A DNA stretch of 64,000 nt from Rhodanobacter sp. DHG33 (GCF_014843005.1 NZ_JACYXM010000002.1:62001-126000), one strand, 5' to 3'. Shown: positions 48,962 through 58,133, numbered from the stretch's first letter. A program made the numbers and translations. Notes: generated by a model from the letters alone, not told the origin.

Positions 48962-49879
48962 TCAATGCAAGGACGTGCCGGGCTGCGGATTCGTTACCGT
49001 CGCCGCCAGGCGCGCCAGCTTGCCCGGATGGCGCAGCGCGTGGATGGCGGTGATGCGCTCGCCGTCGCCCTCGACCCAGATGGCGGTGGTCAGCGTGCTG
49101 CCGGACCAGGCCAGCAGGGCCGGCGCCCCGTTGAGCGTGAGCATGTCGTAGCGCAGCGGCTGCAGGCGGGTGTTGTGGGCGATCTGCAGGTACAGCCGCG
49201 CCAGCCGTTCGGCGCCGTGCAGCGGATGCAGCGTGGCGGAGACCACGCCGCCGCCGTCGCTCACGTGCACGGCGTCTTCGGCGAACAATGCCTGCAGCGA
49301 TTCCAGCGTGGGCTGCTGCATCGCGGCCACGAAGCGTTGCAGCAGGCGCTGCTGGGCGCGGGCGTCCACGCTGAAGCGGGGGCGATCCTCGCGGAGGTGC
49401 GCCTTGGCGCGATGCACGCGCTGGCGGCAGGCGTTCTCGGTGATGCCGAGGATGGCCGCTGCCTCGGCGTGGCTGTAGTCGAACACCTCGTTGAGCAGGA
49501 AGGCGGCACGCTCGTCCGGTCCCAGCCGCTCCAGCAGGGTGAGGAAGGAGAGGGTGAGGGTCTGGTCGCGTTCCAGCATTGCCTCGGGCGTTTCGGCGGC
49601 TGGCTGCGCATCCTCTTCCACCAGCGGCTCGGGCAGCCACGGGCCGGGGTAATGCGCGCGCTCCGTCTTTGCGCGGCGCAGGCGGTCCAGCGCGAGGCGC
49701 GTGGTCACCGTGACCAGCCAGGCTTCCGGATCGTCCAGCGTAGCCGTGTCCTGCGCATGCCAGCGCAGCCAGGCATCGTGCAGGACATCCTCCGCGTCGG
49801 CGGGCGTGCCGAGCATGCGGTAGGCCAGCCCGAACAGGCGCTGGCGGTGCTGCTGGAACAGTGCGGTTTGCGTATCCAT
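48962..49879 (-). CDS. sigJ: ECF41-type RNA polymerase sigma factor (SigJ-like)
   Basis: A 305-residue ECF sigma factor: sigma region 2 with LAYRMLGTPADAEDVLHDAWLRW, a linker with the group-diagnostic WLPEPL (81-86), region 4 with YSHAEAAAILGITENACRQRVHRAK, and a C-terminal SnoaL-like domain (about 180-300). That fused domain replaces an anti-sigma factor and both activates and restrains the sigma. No convincing TGTCACA/CGTC autopromoter was seen in the 59 bases upstream. Confidence 0.92.
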   Translation of the reverse strand: MDTQTALFQQHRQRLFGLAYRMLGTPADAEDVLHDAWLRWHAQDTATLDDPEAWLVTVTTRLALDRLRRAKTERAHYPGPWLPEPLVEEDAQPAAETPEAMLERDQTLTLSFLTLLERLGPDERAAFLLNEVFDYSHAEAAAILGITENACRQRVHRAKAHLREDRPRFSVDARAQQRLLQRFVAAMQQPTLESLQALFAEDAVHVSDGGGVVSATLHPLHGAERLARLYLQIAHNTRLQPLRYDMLTLNGAPALLAWSGSTLTTAIWVEGDGERITAIHALRHPGKLARLAATVTNPQPGTSLH

Positions 49880-49938
49880 GGCGGTTTCCTCGAAGGGATC
49901 GCAGCAAGGACGCGCGAGGGAGCCCCGGCGTTACGGCT

Positions 49939-50877
49939 TCAGCGGACGAACGGCCACGGCGCGCAGACGATCAGCCATGCCAGCAGCACCATGCCCAGAT
50001 ATTTCAGCGCGCGGAACAGTTTGGGATATTTTTTCTTGAACGCGCGGTTGCGTTCGCGGTTGCGCTGGTTGAGCGCGAACACGCGGTTGACGAAGCCGGT
50101 CTTCTCTTCCGGCGACTCGGTGTTCGGCGAGGCAGTGATCTTGCCCATGAAAGCGCCCACGCGGTGGTTGATCGCGCTCATCCAGCGCGTGCGCAGCGGG
50201 CGTTCCACGTCGGCGAACAGGATCACCCGGGTCTGGTCGGTCTTGTTCTCCACCCAGTGCACGTAGGTCTCGTCGAACACCACGTCCTTGCCGTCGCCCC
50301 AGGCGTGCTCCTCGCCGTCCACGAAGATGCGGCAGTCGCGCGAATTCGGCGTGATCAGGCCCAGGTGGTAGCGCAGCGAACCGGCGAACGGATCGCGGTG
50401 CGGGTTGAGCCGGCTGTTGGGCGCCAGCGTGGCGAACATCGCCGCCTTGATGCTGGGGATGGATTTCAGCAGCGCCACGGTCTTCGGGCACAGCGTCTCG
50501 GCCGAGGCCAGCGGCTCGCCGTACCACTTCAGGTAGAAGCGCTTCCAGCCTTGCTTGAAGAAGCTGTTGAAGCTGGCGTCATTGCCGCCATGGGCAGCGC
50601 GGATATGGCCTTCGTCGAACAGCGACAGCGCTTCCTCGCGGATGGTCTGCCAGTTCGCCTGCAGCAGGTCGAGCTGCGGGAAGCCGCGGCGGTCGAGGAT
50701 GGGCCGTGCCGGCACCGCGGAGAACGCGTACATCAGCAGGTTGTACGGCGCGAAGATCGCCGAGTGGTCCACCAGCTGGCGGTCGAAGCGCAGCCGTGCG
50801 CGCCCTCGCAGGTGCACCAGCAGCACGCACAGCGCGAACAGCAGGATCAGAGTCAGCAGGACGAGGCGCGGAGTCAT
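49939..50877 (-). CDS. lpxO: LpxO, lipid A hydroxylase (Asp/Asn beta-hydroxylase family)
   Basis: A 312-residue Fe(II)/2-oxoglutarate dioxygenase with hydrophobic segments at both ends and the metal triad His160, Asp162 (NPHRDPFAGSLRYH) and His207 (ETYVHWVEN), plus TRVILFADVERP. Length and motifs match LpxO, which 2-hydroxylates a lipid A acyl chain at the membrane. It lies between thiD and the sigma factor on the same strand. Confidence 0.9.
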   Translation of the reverse strand: MTPRLVLLTLILLFALCVLLVHLRGRARLRFDRQLVDHSAIFAPYNLLMYAFSAVPARPILDRRGFPQLDLLQANWQTIREEALSLFDEGHIRAAHGGNDASFNSFFKQGWKRFYLKWYGEPLASAETLCPKTVALLKSIPSIKAAMFATLAPNSRLNPHRDPFAGSLRYHLGLITPNSRDCRIFVDGEEHAWGDGKDVVFDETYVHWVENKTDQTRVILFADVERPLRTRWMSAINHRVGAFMGKITASPNTESPEEKTGFVNRVFALNQRNRERNRAFKKKYPKLFRALKYLGMVLLAWLIVCAPWPFVR

Positions 50878-50953
50878 CGGTTCGGGTGGCGCAGGGCGGC
50901 GGGACGAAGCGACATTCTACTGCCCGCGCCGTGAATCGCCGCAGGGCCTGCGG

Positions 50954-51736
50954 TCAATGCGCCAGCACGCGCAGCGGCGCGCCACCGGGCTGGTAGCCAC
51001 GCGCCAGTGCGCGCTGTACATAGGCCACGGCACGGCGCACGGCGTTGCGGGGCGACTGGCCCTTGGCCAGTTCGGCGGCTACTGCCGAGGCCAGCGTGCA
51101 GCCGGTGCCGTGGGCTTCCAGTTTCAACCGCGGATGTCGCAGTTCCATCACGCCGCGCGCGTCGAAGTAGCGGTCCACCACTTCGCGACCGTCGCCATGG
51201 CCGCCCTTGAGCAGCACGGCCTGGGCGCCCAGTTCGCGCAGTTCGTTGCCGGCGCGGGTGCCATCCTTCGCATTGCGGATCGGATAGCCCAGCAGCGCCT
51301 CGGCCTCGGGCAGGTTGGGCGTGAGCACGTCGGCCAGCGGGATCAGCTCGTTCACCAGTAGCGCGATGGCGTTTTCGTCGAGCAGGCGCGCGCCGCTGGT
51401 GGCGATCATCACCGGATCGACCACCAGCCATGCCGGTTTGCGCGCGGCCATTTCGCGCGCCACCAGCCGCACGATGGGCGCGCTGCCCAGCATGCCGGTC
51501 TTCACGGCACCGATGGGGAAGTCGTCGAACACTGCGGCGATCTGGCTGCGGATGTGCGCCAGCGGCACCGGGTGCACCGCGGTCACGCCGCGCGTGTTCT
51601 GCGAGGTGATCGCGGCGATGGCCGACAGCCCGTGCACGCCACGGGCATGGAAGGTCTTCAGGTCGGCCTGGATGCCCGCACCGCCGCCGGAGTCGGAGCC
51701 GGCGATGGTGAGGGCGACGGGAGGCGCATTTCTCAC
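50954..51736 (-). CDS. thiD: Hydroxymethylpyrimidine (phosphate) kinase
   Basis: A 260-residue thiamine-pathway kinase. VALTIAGSDSGGGAGIQADLKTF at the start and the catalytic HGTGCTLASAVAAELAKG at the end are diagnostic. It phosphorylates HMP and HMP-P. The GTG start at 51736 overlaps the stop of the PIN-PhoH gene as GTGA, an unusual coupling; the open frame upstream of it is shadow. Confidence 0.94.
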   Translation of the reverse strand: MRNAPPVALTIAGSDSGGGAGIQADLKTFHARGVHGLSAIAAITSQNTRGVTAVHPVPLAHIRSQIAAVFDDFPIGAVKTGMLGSAPIVRLVAREMAARKPAWLVVDPVMIATSGARLLDENAIALLVNELIPLADVLTPNLPEAEALLGYPIRNAKDGTRAGNELRELGAQAVLLKGGHGDGREVVDRYFDARGVMELRHPRLKLEAHGTGCTLASAVAAELAKGQSPRNAVRRAVAYVQRALARGYQPGGAPLRVLAH

Positions 51737-53112
51737 AATGCCTCGGACGCGAAATCCGCCAGCCGCGAACGCTCGCCGCGCCGCAGGGTGACGTGCGCCG
51801 AGTGTTCCCACTGCTTGAAGCGGTCCACCGCGTAGGTGAGGCCGGAGGTGGTCTCGGTGAGGTAGGGCGTGTCGATCTGCTCCACGTTGCCCAGGCACAC
51901 GATCTTGGTGCCGGGGCCGGCGCGGGTGATCAGGGTCTTCATCTGCTTGGGCGTGAGGTTCTGCGCCTCGTCGATGATCAGGTAGCGCGACAGGAAGGTG
52001 CGGCCGCGCATGAAGTTGAGCGAACGGATCTTGATGCGCGAGGCGAGCAGGTCGTTGGTGGCCTGGCGCCCCCAGCTGCCGCCTTCTTCGGGGTTAGCGA
52101 GCACTTCGAGGTTGTCGGTGAGCGCGCCCATCCACGGCGTCATCTTTTCTTCCTCGGTGCCGGGAAGGAAGCCGATGTCCTCGCCCACGCTCACCGTGGC
52201 GCGCGTCATGATGATCTCGCGGTAGCGCTGCTGGTCCATCACCTGCGCCAGGCCCGCGGCCAGCGCCAGCAGGGTCTTGCCGGTGCCGGCGGTGCCGAGC
52301 AGGGTGACGAAATCCACCTCCGGATCCATCAGCACGTTGAGCGCGAAGTTCTGCTCGCGGTTGCGCGCGGCGACGCCCCAGACGTGGTGGTTGGCGTGGC
52401 TGTGGTCGTCCATCAGCGCCAGCGTGGCCTTGTCGTCGCCCAGCTTGAGCACGCGCAGCTCCACGCCGCCTTCGCCGGGCAGGTACAGACACTGGTTGGG
52501 GTGCCAGTCCTCGTCTTCGTGACGGTCGAGCTTGTAGTAGGTGCGGCCGCGCTCGTTCCACGATTCCACTTCCGGATGCGAATCCCAGAAGTTCTCGGGC
52601 AGCGCGTTGGAGCCGGTGTAGAGCAGGGCGAAATCGTCCAGCGCGCGGTCGTTCTCGTAGTCCTCCGCGTCGATGCCGTAGATCTTCGCCTTGATGCGCA
52701 GGTTGATGTCCTTGCTGACCAGGATCACCGAGCGTTCGGGATTCTGGTCGCGCAGTTCGATCACCGCGGCGAGGATCAGGTTGTCCGCCTTGCCGTGGTT
52801 GGCGCTGGTGCGCTGCTGGAAATACAGCCGCCCCACCGCGGCGCCGCGCTTGAGGTTGACGCCCTGCGGGTTGGCGAGCTCGAGCCCGTTGCTGATGCCG
52901 TGGCCGTTGCCGCGCACGATCAGCTCGTTAAGGAAGCGACTGACCTGGCGGCCGTTGCGCGAGACTTCCGAGCCGCCTTTCTTCTTCTCGTCCAGCTCCT
53001 CCAGCACCGTCATCGGAATGAACACGTCGTGTTCCTCGAAACGGAACAGCGAGGTGGGGTCGTGCAGCAACACGTTGGTATCGAGGACGTAGATGCGCTT
53101 GCTTGCGGTCAT
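51733..53112 (-). CDS. PIN-PhoH family protein (PhoH2-like RNA helicase-nuclease)
   Basis: A 459-residue fusion of an N-terminal PIN nuclease domain (about 5-150; Asp11 in YVLDTNVLLHDP, Asp158-Asp160 region) and a C-terminal PhoH ATPase with Walker A GTAGTGKT (273-280) and Walker B YLIIDEAQN. Family members unwind and cut RNA. No antitoxin-like gene is next to it. In the same direction and overlapping thiD. Confidence 0.93.
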   Translation of the reverse strand: MTASKRIYVLDTNVLLHDPTSLFRFEEHDVFIPMTVLEELDEKKKGGSEVSRNGRQVSRFLNELIVRGNGHGISNGLELANPQGVNLKRGAAVGRLYFQQRTSANHGKADNLILAAVIELRDQNPERSVILVSKDINLRIKAKIYGIDAEDYENDRALDDFALLYTGSNALPENFWDSHPEVESWNERGRTYYKLDRHEDEDWHPNQCLYLPGEGGVELRVLKLGDDKATLALMDDHSHANHHVWGVAARNREQNFALNVLMDPEVDFVTLLGTAGTGKTLLALAAGLAQVMDQQRYREIIMTRATVSVGEDIGFLPGTEEEKMTPWMGALTDNLEVLANPEEGGSWGRQATNDLLASRIKIRSLNFMRGRTFLSRYLIIDEAQNLTPKQMKTLITRAGPGTKIVCLGNVEQIDTPYLTETTSGLTYAVDRFKQWEHSAHVTLRRGERSRLADFASEAL

Positions 53113-53194
53113 GCGGCAGGAACCTCGCGTGGGACAGTACGAAGGGGACGCGGCATGGCGGATGCCGCGGCGGTGGAGTCTTGAAGGGGTGCGG

Positions 53195-53656
53195 TCACTT
53201 GGCGGGGATGGCGTCGAGCACGGCCTGCGCGTGGCCCGGTACCTTCACGCCGCGCCATTCGGCGGCGAGCTTGCCGTCCGGGGCGATCAGGAAGGTGCTG
53301 CGCACCACGCCCATGTGGCGCTTGCCGTAAAGCACCTTCTCGTGGATCACGTCGAAGGCCTTGCACCAGGTTTCGTCGGCGTCGGACACCAGCGGGAACG
53401 GCAGTTCCTGCTTGGCGGCGAAGTTGGCGTGGGATTTCGCCGAGTCGCGCGAGACGCCGACGACCTCGGCGCTGCGTTTGCGGAACTTCGGGTAGAGGTC
53501 GCGGAAGTCCTTCGCCTCGTTGGTGCAGCCTGGGGTGGCGTCCTTGGGGTAGAAATACACCACGATCCATTGGCCCTTGAGGTCGGCGAGCTTGAGCGTG
53601 CTGCCGTCGCCGATGGTGCCGCTCAGGGCGGGGGCCTTCTTTCCGATGTCTGGCAT
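53195..53656 (-). CDS. bcp: Peroxiredoxin of the BCP/PrxQ family, lacking the usual resolving Cys
   Basis: A 153-residue thioredoxin-fold peroxidase. The peroxidatic Cys44 is in DATPGCTNEAKDF; position 49, where E. coli BCP has the resolving Cys, is Lys. The only other Cys (98, in WCKAFDV) aligns with a non-resolving one. It may therefore work as a one-Cys enzyme or use an outside thiol. The ATG at 53656 is chosen; the upstream open frame is shadow. Adjacent to gcvR, as in E. coli. Confidence 0.92.
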   Translation of the reverse strand: MPDIGKKAPALSGTIGDGSTLKLADLKGQWIVVYFYPKDATPGCTNEAKDFRDLYPKFRKRSAEVVGVSRDSAKSHANFAAKQELPFPLVSDADETWCKAFDVIHEKVLYGKRHMGVVRSTFLIAPDGKLAAEWRGVKVPGHAQAVLDAIPAK

Positions 53657-53759
53657 GGTCTCTCCGGAAACCCGGTGGGGTTTCGCTGCTGTGCGTGGAG
53701 AGACTAGCGCGATGAATGTGACGGAGACAGCCTTGTCAGGCAGCCCGCGCAGGCGCATC

Positions 53760-54320
53760 CTAGAACTTCACCGGATCCATGATGGCATCCAGGTTCAACC
53801 CGTCGCACAGTTCCAGGAAATCGTCGCGCAAGGCGGCGATGTGGATGTCGGACGGAATGCCGATCGTGAACTGCGCCTGGAACATCTCCGCCCCGGTCTG
53901 CATGGCCTGGTAGCGGGTGGAGTGCAGCTGTTCCACGCTGATGCCCTGCTGGCTGAAGAACTCCACGATGCGCGCCACGATGCCGGGGCGCTCGGCGGAA
54001 ATGATCTCCACCATGTAGGGCAGCAGATGCGAATTCGGTTCGCGCGGCGTGGTGCGGTAATGCGCCAGCCGTACGTTCTCGTCGCGCGCCAGCTTGCTCA
54101 GCGCCGTCTCCAGCTTGGCCAGGGCATCCCAGGCGCCGCAGGCCAGCAGCATGATCGACACCTCGTTGCCTATCGTGGCCACGCGCGATTCGGCCAGGGC
54201 GCAGCCGGCGTCGGCGATGCGGCGGGTCAGCGCGGTGAGCGGTGAGTCGGTGGCCGAGGTCAGTGCGTGGATCAGCAGCTGATTGTCGCTGCCCGAACGG
54301 GCGGGGGGCGTCGATTTCAA
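53760..54320 (-). CDS. gcvR: Glycine cleavage system repressor GcvR
   Basis: A 186-residue protein with two ACT domains (about 12-85 and 98-180), the second beginning YMVEIISAERPGIVARIVEFF. It binds glycine and controls GcvA in E. coli. The gcvR-bcp order and the divergent dapA-bamC match the E. coli neighbourhood. Start at 54320, 83 bases from dapA. Confidence 0.9.
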   Translation of the reverse strand: MKSTPPARSGSDNQLLIHALTSATDSPLTALTRRIADAGCALAESRVATIGNEVSIMLLACGAWDALAKLETALSKLARDENVRLAHYRTTPREPNSHLLPYMVEIISAERPGIVARIVEFFSQQGISVEQLHSTRYQAMQTGAEMFQAQFTIGIPSDIHIAALRDDFLELCDGLNLDAIMDPVKF

Positions 54321-54403
54321 TGGAATGGCCTGTGCCGGAACCCGCGCGACGCGGGAATCGCGTCGGCCAGCTTACTTGCCGCTCCTGCAAGCCCGCAAGT
54401 AAC

Positions 54404-55330
54404 ATGCAGGGCTGGTTTCTTGAGCGGTACCCGACCTTGGACATTCGCGGCAGCATCTGCGCATTGGCGACGCCGTTCGCGCCCGACGGCGCGCTCGACC
54501 TGCCGGCGTTCGCACGCCTGCTCGACCACCAGCTTGCCGGCGGCACGCAGGCGCTGGTGGTGGCCGGTTCCACCGGCGAGGCGCACATGCTCGAACACGA
54601 CGAGTTCGACCGCCTGCTTGCCTTCGCGGTGGAACACGTCGCCGGTCGCGTGCCGGTGATCGCCGGCACCGGCGAGGCGGGCACCGCGAAGACCGTGGCG
54701 GTTACGCGCCGCGCCAAGTCCCTGGGCGCCGACGCCGCGCTGGTGGTGACGCCGTACTACGTGCGTCCCACGCAGGAAGGCATGCGGCGGCATTTCCTCG
54801 AAGTCGCCGAGCACGGCGGGCTGCCGGTGCTGCTCTACAACGTGCCCGCCCGCACCGCCTGCGACCTGTTGCCGGAGACGGTGGCGCAGCTGGCCGGGCA
54901 TCCGGCCATCGTCGGCATCAAGGAGGCGCGTGGCGACGCCGAGCGCATCGCGGCGCTGGCGGAACTTGTGCGCCCGGATTTCGTCTATCTCTCCGGCGAC
55001 GACGGCACGGCCGGGCAGGCCATGCTGGCCGGCGCGGCCGGTACCATCTCGGTGGTGGCCAACCTGGCGCCCAAGGCGTTCCGTGCGTTGTGCGACGCGG
55101 CCACTGGCGGCGACCGCGCTGCCACGGCACGCTGCGACGAGGCGCTGTCGCCCCTGGTGCAGGCGCTGAACTGCGCACCGAACCCCATCGCAGTGAAGGC
55201 AGGCCTGCCGGAACTGGGGCTGGGTTCGGCGCTGCCGCGGCTGCCGCTGGTGGAGCTGGCCGAAGGCCCGGATCGCGCCCGTTTGCGCGAAGCGCTGTCC
55301 AGTCTGGCATCCTTGGCACACGCTGCCTGA
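54404..55330 (+). CDS. dapA: 4-hydroxy-tetrahydrodipicolinate synthase
   Basis: A 308-residue class I aldolase of lysine and diaminopimelate synthesis. The substrate-binding GSTGE, YNVPARTACDL (catalytic Tyr) and Schiff-base Lys in IVGIKEARGD are present. The TTG at 54437 (DIRGSICALATPF) gives a start closer to the family norm of about 292 residues; ATG 54404 is kept as it is the canonical codon. Divergent from gcvR. Confidence 0.93.
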   Translation: MQGWFLERYPTLDIRGSICALATPFAPDGALDLPAFARLLDHQLAGGTQALVVAGSTGEAHMLEHDEFDRLLAFAVEHVAGRVPVIAGTGEAGTAKTVAVTRRAKSLGADAALVVTPYYVRPTQEGMRRHFLEVAEHGGLPVLLYNVPARTACDLLPETVAQLAGHPAIVGIKEARGDAERIAALAELVRPDFVYLSGDDGTAGQAMLAGAAGTISVVANLAPKAFRALCDAATGGDRAATARCDEALSPLVQALNCAPNPIAVKAGLPELGLGSALPRLPLVELAEGPDRARLREALSSLASLAHAA

Positions 55331-55382
55331 TCGAAAGCCGCTCCGGCGGCCATCAACGACCCTTCCACGGAAATTCCCTAGC

Positions 55383-55943
55383 ATGAAGAAATCCTCGCTC
55401 CTCGTGACCTTGCCGGCACTGGCCCTTGCGGGCCTGCTGCTCTCCGGTTGCAGCATGTTCCGATCCACGAAGGCGTGGGAAACGGCCAAGCAGGAATCCC
55501 CGCTGGAAATCCCGCCGGGCATGGACACGCCGCCGGCCACGGCCGCGCTGGTGATCCCGCCGTCGGGTGCGGGCCAGACCCAGGCGGCCCCGGTGCCGGG
55601 CGAGATCTCGGATGCCTTCGTGGTGTCGGGCGACGTCGACAGCACCTACCAGAAGGTGGGCCAGCAGCTGGCCGCAACGGGCAGCGCGGGCCAGGTGACC
55701 AGCCATGACGACGCCTCGCACAGCTATATGGTGAACGTGGTGGGCGGCGAAGCGGTGGCGAAGAAGCGCGGCTTCTTCGGTCGCATGTTCCATCACGACA
55801 AGAGCGCCTCCGACACCGCCACGCATGCGGTGCAGGTCACCGTGAACCCCAGCGGCGGCAGCGCCAGCGAAGTGCGCGTGCGCGGCGACGAGGGTGCGGT
55901 GGCCAAGCTGATCGATGCGCTGAAGAAGGGCATGGGCAGCTGA
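55383..55943 (+). CDS. bamC: BamC/NlpB-like outer-membrane lipoprotein
   Basis: A 186-residue lipoprotein: lipobox ending at Cys23 (LLLSGC), an N-terminal unfolded region with ESPLEIPPGMDTPP, and a small C-terminal domain. E. coli bamC follows dapA in the same way, and PPGMDTPP is like the BamC linker that binds BamD. It is about half the E. coli length (344), so the second grip domain is missing. Function inferred from position. Confidence 0.8.
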   Translation: MKKSSLLVTLPALALAGLLLSGCSMFRSTKAWETAKQESPLEIPPGMDTPPATAALVIPPSGAGQTQAAPVPGEISDAFVVSGDVDSTYQKVGQQLAATGSAGQVTSHDDASHSYMVNVVGGEAVAKKRGFFGRMFHHDKSASDTATHAVQVTVNPSGGSASEVRVRGDEGAVAKLIDALKKGMGS

Positions 55944-55970
55944 TCGTCCTGCTGTTCCGGCAAGCACACG

Positions 55971-55997
55971 AAAATGCCGCCCTCGGGCGGCATTTTT
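55971..55997. terminator. Bidirectional terminator after bamC
   Basis: Arms AAAATGCCGCCC and GGGCGGCATTTT flank a tiny loop, with T runs on both strands, 27 bases after the stop codon. It lies between convergent bamC and fdxA. Confidence 0.88.
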
Positions 55998-56004
55998 CTT
56001 GTGT

Positions 56005-56060
56005 GTGGCAGCCAAGAATGACTGTCGTTTGATCCTCGCGATCACGGCGGATCGCGAGGT
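56005..56060 (+). repeat. REP-like intergenic repeat, copy E
   Basis: GCAGCCAAGAATGACTGTCGTTTGATCC follows copy F, and CTCGCGATC/GATCGCGAG form a 9-bp second hairpin, with compensating changes at the outer pairs relative to copy F. It lies between the terminator and the fdxA stop. Confidence 0.8.
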
Positions 56061-56071
56061 CGTGCCGGGTC

Positions 56072-56395
56072 TCAGCGCTGCAGCAGCTTGAGCTTGTCCG
56101 GCTTGCCTTCCCAGTCCTTCGCGTCGGCGAGGCCGTCCTTGCGCTCGGTGATCACCGGCCATGCCTTCGCCAGGTCGGCGTTCAACGCCACGAAGCCCTC
56201 CTGGCCGGCGGGGACGTCATCTTCCGGGTAGATCGCGTTGATCGGGCACTCCGGCTCGCACAGCGTGCAGTCGATGCACTCGTCCGGGTCGATCACCAGG
56301 AAGTTCGGGCCTTCGTGGAACGCATCGACCGGGCAGACTTCCACGCAGTCGGTGTACTTGCACTTGATGCAGTTGTCGGTGACGACAAAGGTCAT
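56072..56395 (-). CDS. fdxA: Ferredoxin FdxA, 7Fe-8S type
   Basis: A 107-residue ferredoxin. Cys9, Cys17 and Cys50 should hold a [3Fe-4S] cluster and Cys21, Cys40, Cys43 and Cys46 the [4Fe-4S] cluster, in the order seen in FdxA. An electron carrier of unknown partner. Well conserved in Xanthomonadaceae. Confidence 0.95.
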   Translation of the reverse strand: MTFVVTDNCIKCKYTDCVEVCPVDAFHEGPNFLVIDPDECIDCTLCEPECPINAIYPEDDVPAGQEGFVALNADLAKAWPVITERKDGLADAKDWEGKPDKLKLLQR

Positions 56396-56474
56396 GGGGT
56401 GTGGCTCTAGCGTTGGGCGTTGGCAAGTATGACTGCAATGCGTGGGGAGTGAGAAGTCGCGGCAGCGGCCCAGG

Positions 56475-57050
56475 TCAGCCGATGATCGCCAGCCGCGTCC
56501 CGAGATCGAGCAAGGGCTGGGCCACCAGGATCCTCGCCAGCAGCAGGGCCACGATCACCACCGTCGGCGAAAAATCGATCGCCCCCACCACCAGCTTGCC
56601 GCGCAGCGGCCGCAGCAGAGGGTCGACGAGCGCGCCGAGCAGGCGTTGCAAGGGGTGGTACGGATCGGGCGCGAACAGGCTCATCAGCGACCAGCCGAAC
56701 ACCAGCACCAGGTAGAACATCAGGGTGAAGTCCAGCAGGTCAGCCACGGACAGCACGATCAGGCCGAGCGGATGCGGCATCAGCCCGGCCAGCGCGAACA
56801 GCACGAAGCGCTTCAGCAGCATCGCCAGCCATGCCAGCAGCAGCGCGGCGAAGTTGATGCGCCGCCAGTTGGGCAGCACGCGGCGCAGGGGGGCGAGCAC
56901 CGGGTTGGTGGTGCGGTAGATGAACTGGCTGAGCGGGTTGTGGAAGTCGGCGCGGCAGGCTTCGGCGACGAGGCGCAGCAGGAACAGCGTGGCAACGGCG
57001 TCGAAGGCCAGCTCGACCAGCAGGGCGATGGCGTTCAGCAGGTAGCTCAC
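56475..57050 (-). CDS. yggT: YggT-family membrane protein
   Basis: A 191-residue protein with four to five hydrophobic helices in two YggT repeats ([23 protein letters not shown] and the later [23 protein letters not shown]). Role unclear; linked to osmotic or envelope maintenance. The GTG start at 57050 overlaps the proC stop as GTGA; the open frame further upstream is shadow. Confidence 0.9.
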   Translation of the reverse strand: MSYLLNAIALLVELAFDAVATLFLLRLVAEACRADFHNPLSQFIYRTTNPVLAPLRRVLPNWRRINFAALLLAWLAMLLKRFVLFALAGLMPHPLGLIVLSVADLLDFTLMFYLVLVFGWSLMSLFAPDPYHPLQRLLGALVDPLLRPLRGKLVVGAIDFSPTVVIVALLLARILVAQPLLDLGTRLAIIG

Positions 57051-57874
57051 GGGTGCGGCTCCTGGTCCAGCGCATCGGCCAGCTCCGCACCGCGGCGGGT
57101 GGCGGCGGCGACGGCGCGGGCCGCGATGCGCGGCAGGCCGTCGGCCGCGAAGCTTTCCAGCGCGGCCTGGGTGGTGCCGTTGGGCGAGGTGACGCGGCGG
57201 CGCAGTTCGGCCGGAGCCTCGCCGCTTTCCACCAGCATGCGGCCGGCGCCGAGACAGGTCTGCGCGGCCAGCGCACGGGCGGTGTCGCGCGGCATGCCCT
57301 GCGCCACGGCGGCATCTTCCAGCGCCTCGACCAGGGCGAAGAAATAGGCCGGTCCGGAGCCGGAGAGGGCGGTGACGGTATCCATCAGCGACTCGTCGTC
57401 GATCCAGCGGGTAAGGCCGGCGGCGTCCATGATGTGCTGCGCCTGCGCCTTCTGCCCGGGGCTGACCCGGCTGTTGGCGCACAGGCCGGTGGCGCCGGCG
57501 CCGATCAGCGCGGGGGTGTTCGGCATGCAGCGCACGATCGGCAGGTTGCCCAGCCAGCGTTCGAGCTGGTCCAGCCGCACGCCGGCGGCAATCGAGATGA
57601 ACAGCGGACGGCGGCCCTGCACGGCCATGCGCAGCTCGGCCTGCACCTTGGGCATGGCCTGCGGCTTGACCGCCAGCACGATCACGTCGGCGTCGGCCAC
57701 GGCCAGCCGGTTCTCGGCGAAGGTGGTGATGCCGAAATCGCGGCCCAGCCTGTCGCGCGTTTCGGCCATCGGTTCGGCCACGCGGATGTCGGCGGGCGCC
57801 AGGCCGGTGGCGAGCAGGCCGCCGATCAGGCTGCGCGCCATGTTGCCGCCGCCGACGAAGGCGATACGTGTCAT
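57047..57874 (-). CDS. proC: Pyrroline-5-carboxylate reductase
   Basis: A 275-residue NAD(P)H enzyme that makes proline. Rossmann motif AFVGGGNMARSLIGGL is near the N-terminus and the C-terminal helical part has DTVTALSGSGPAYFF and RRRVTSPNGTTQAAL, the P5C reductase signature. Start at 57874 (MTRIAF). proC-yggT is a widespread pair; the pilT gene diverges across 259 bases with no clear signals. Confidence 0.95.
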   Translation of the reverse strand: MTRIAFVGGGNMARSLIGGLLATGLAPADIRVAEPMAETRDRLGRDFGITTFAENRLAVADADVIVLAVKPQAMPKVQAELRMAVQGRRPLFISIAAGVRLDQLERWLGNLPIVRCMPNTPALIGAGATGLCANSRVSPGQKAQAQHIMDAAGLTRWIDDESLMDTVTALSGSGPAYFFALVEALEDAAVAQGMPRDTARALAAQTCLGAGRMLVESGEAPAELRRRVTSPNGTTQAALESFAADGLPRIAARAVAAATRRGAELADALDQEPHP

Positions 57875-58133
57875 GGGAAACCTTGGGGATGCTAGGGATG
57901 GCTGCATACCTTACCGGAGCCGTCGGCGTCATGCGCCCGGCGGTTTCGGTGACGCGGTGCGCAAACCGTCGCGAAGGCTGGTCGCATGCCCCGCGCCGCG
58001 AGTAGTATCGCTTCGCTGCAAGGGGGAGTCGGATGACCGGGGCGCGCGCATGTATGGCGGGTCGCGCCCGCATATCGCCCTCCCGGCGCAGCACCACCAC
58101 AGCATTCTGACGACCGGTCGAGGGGAACCACTG

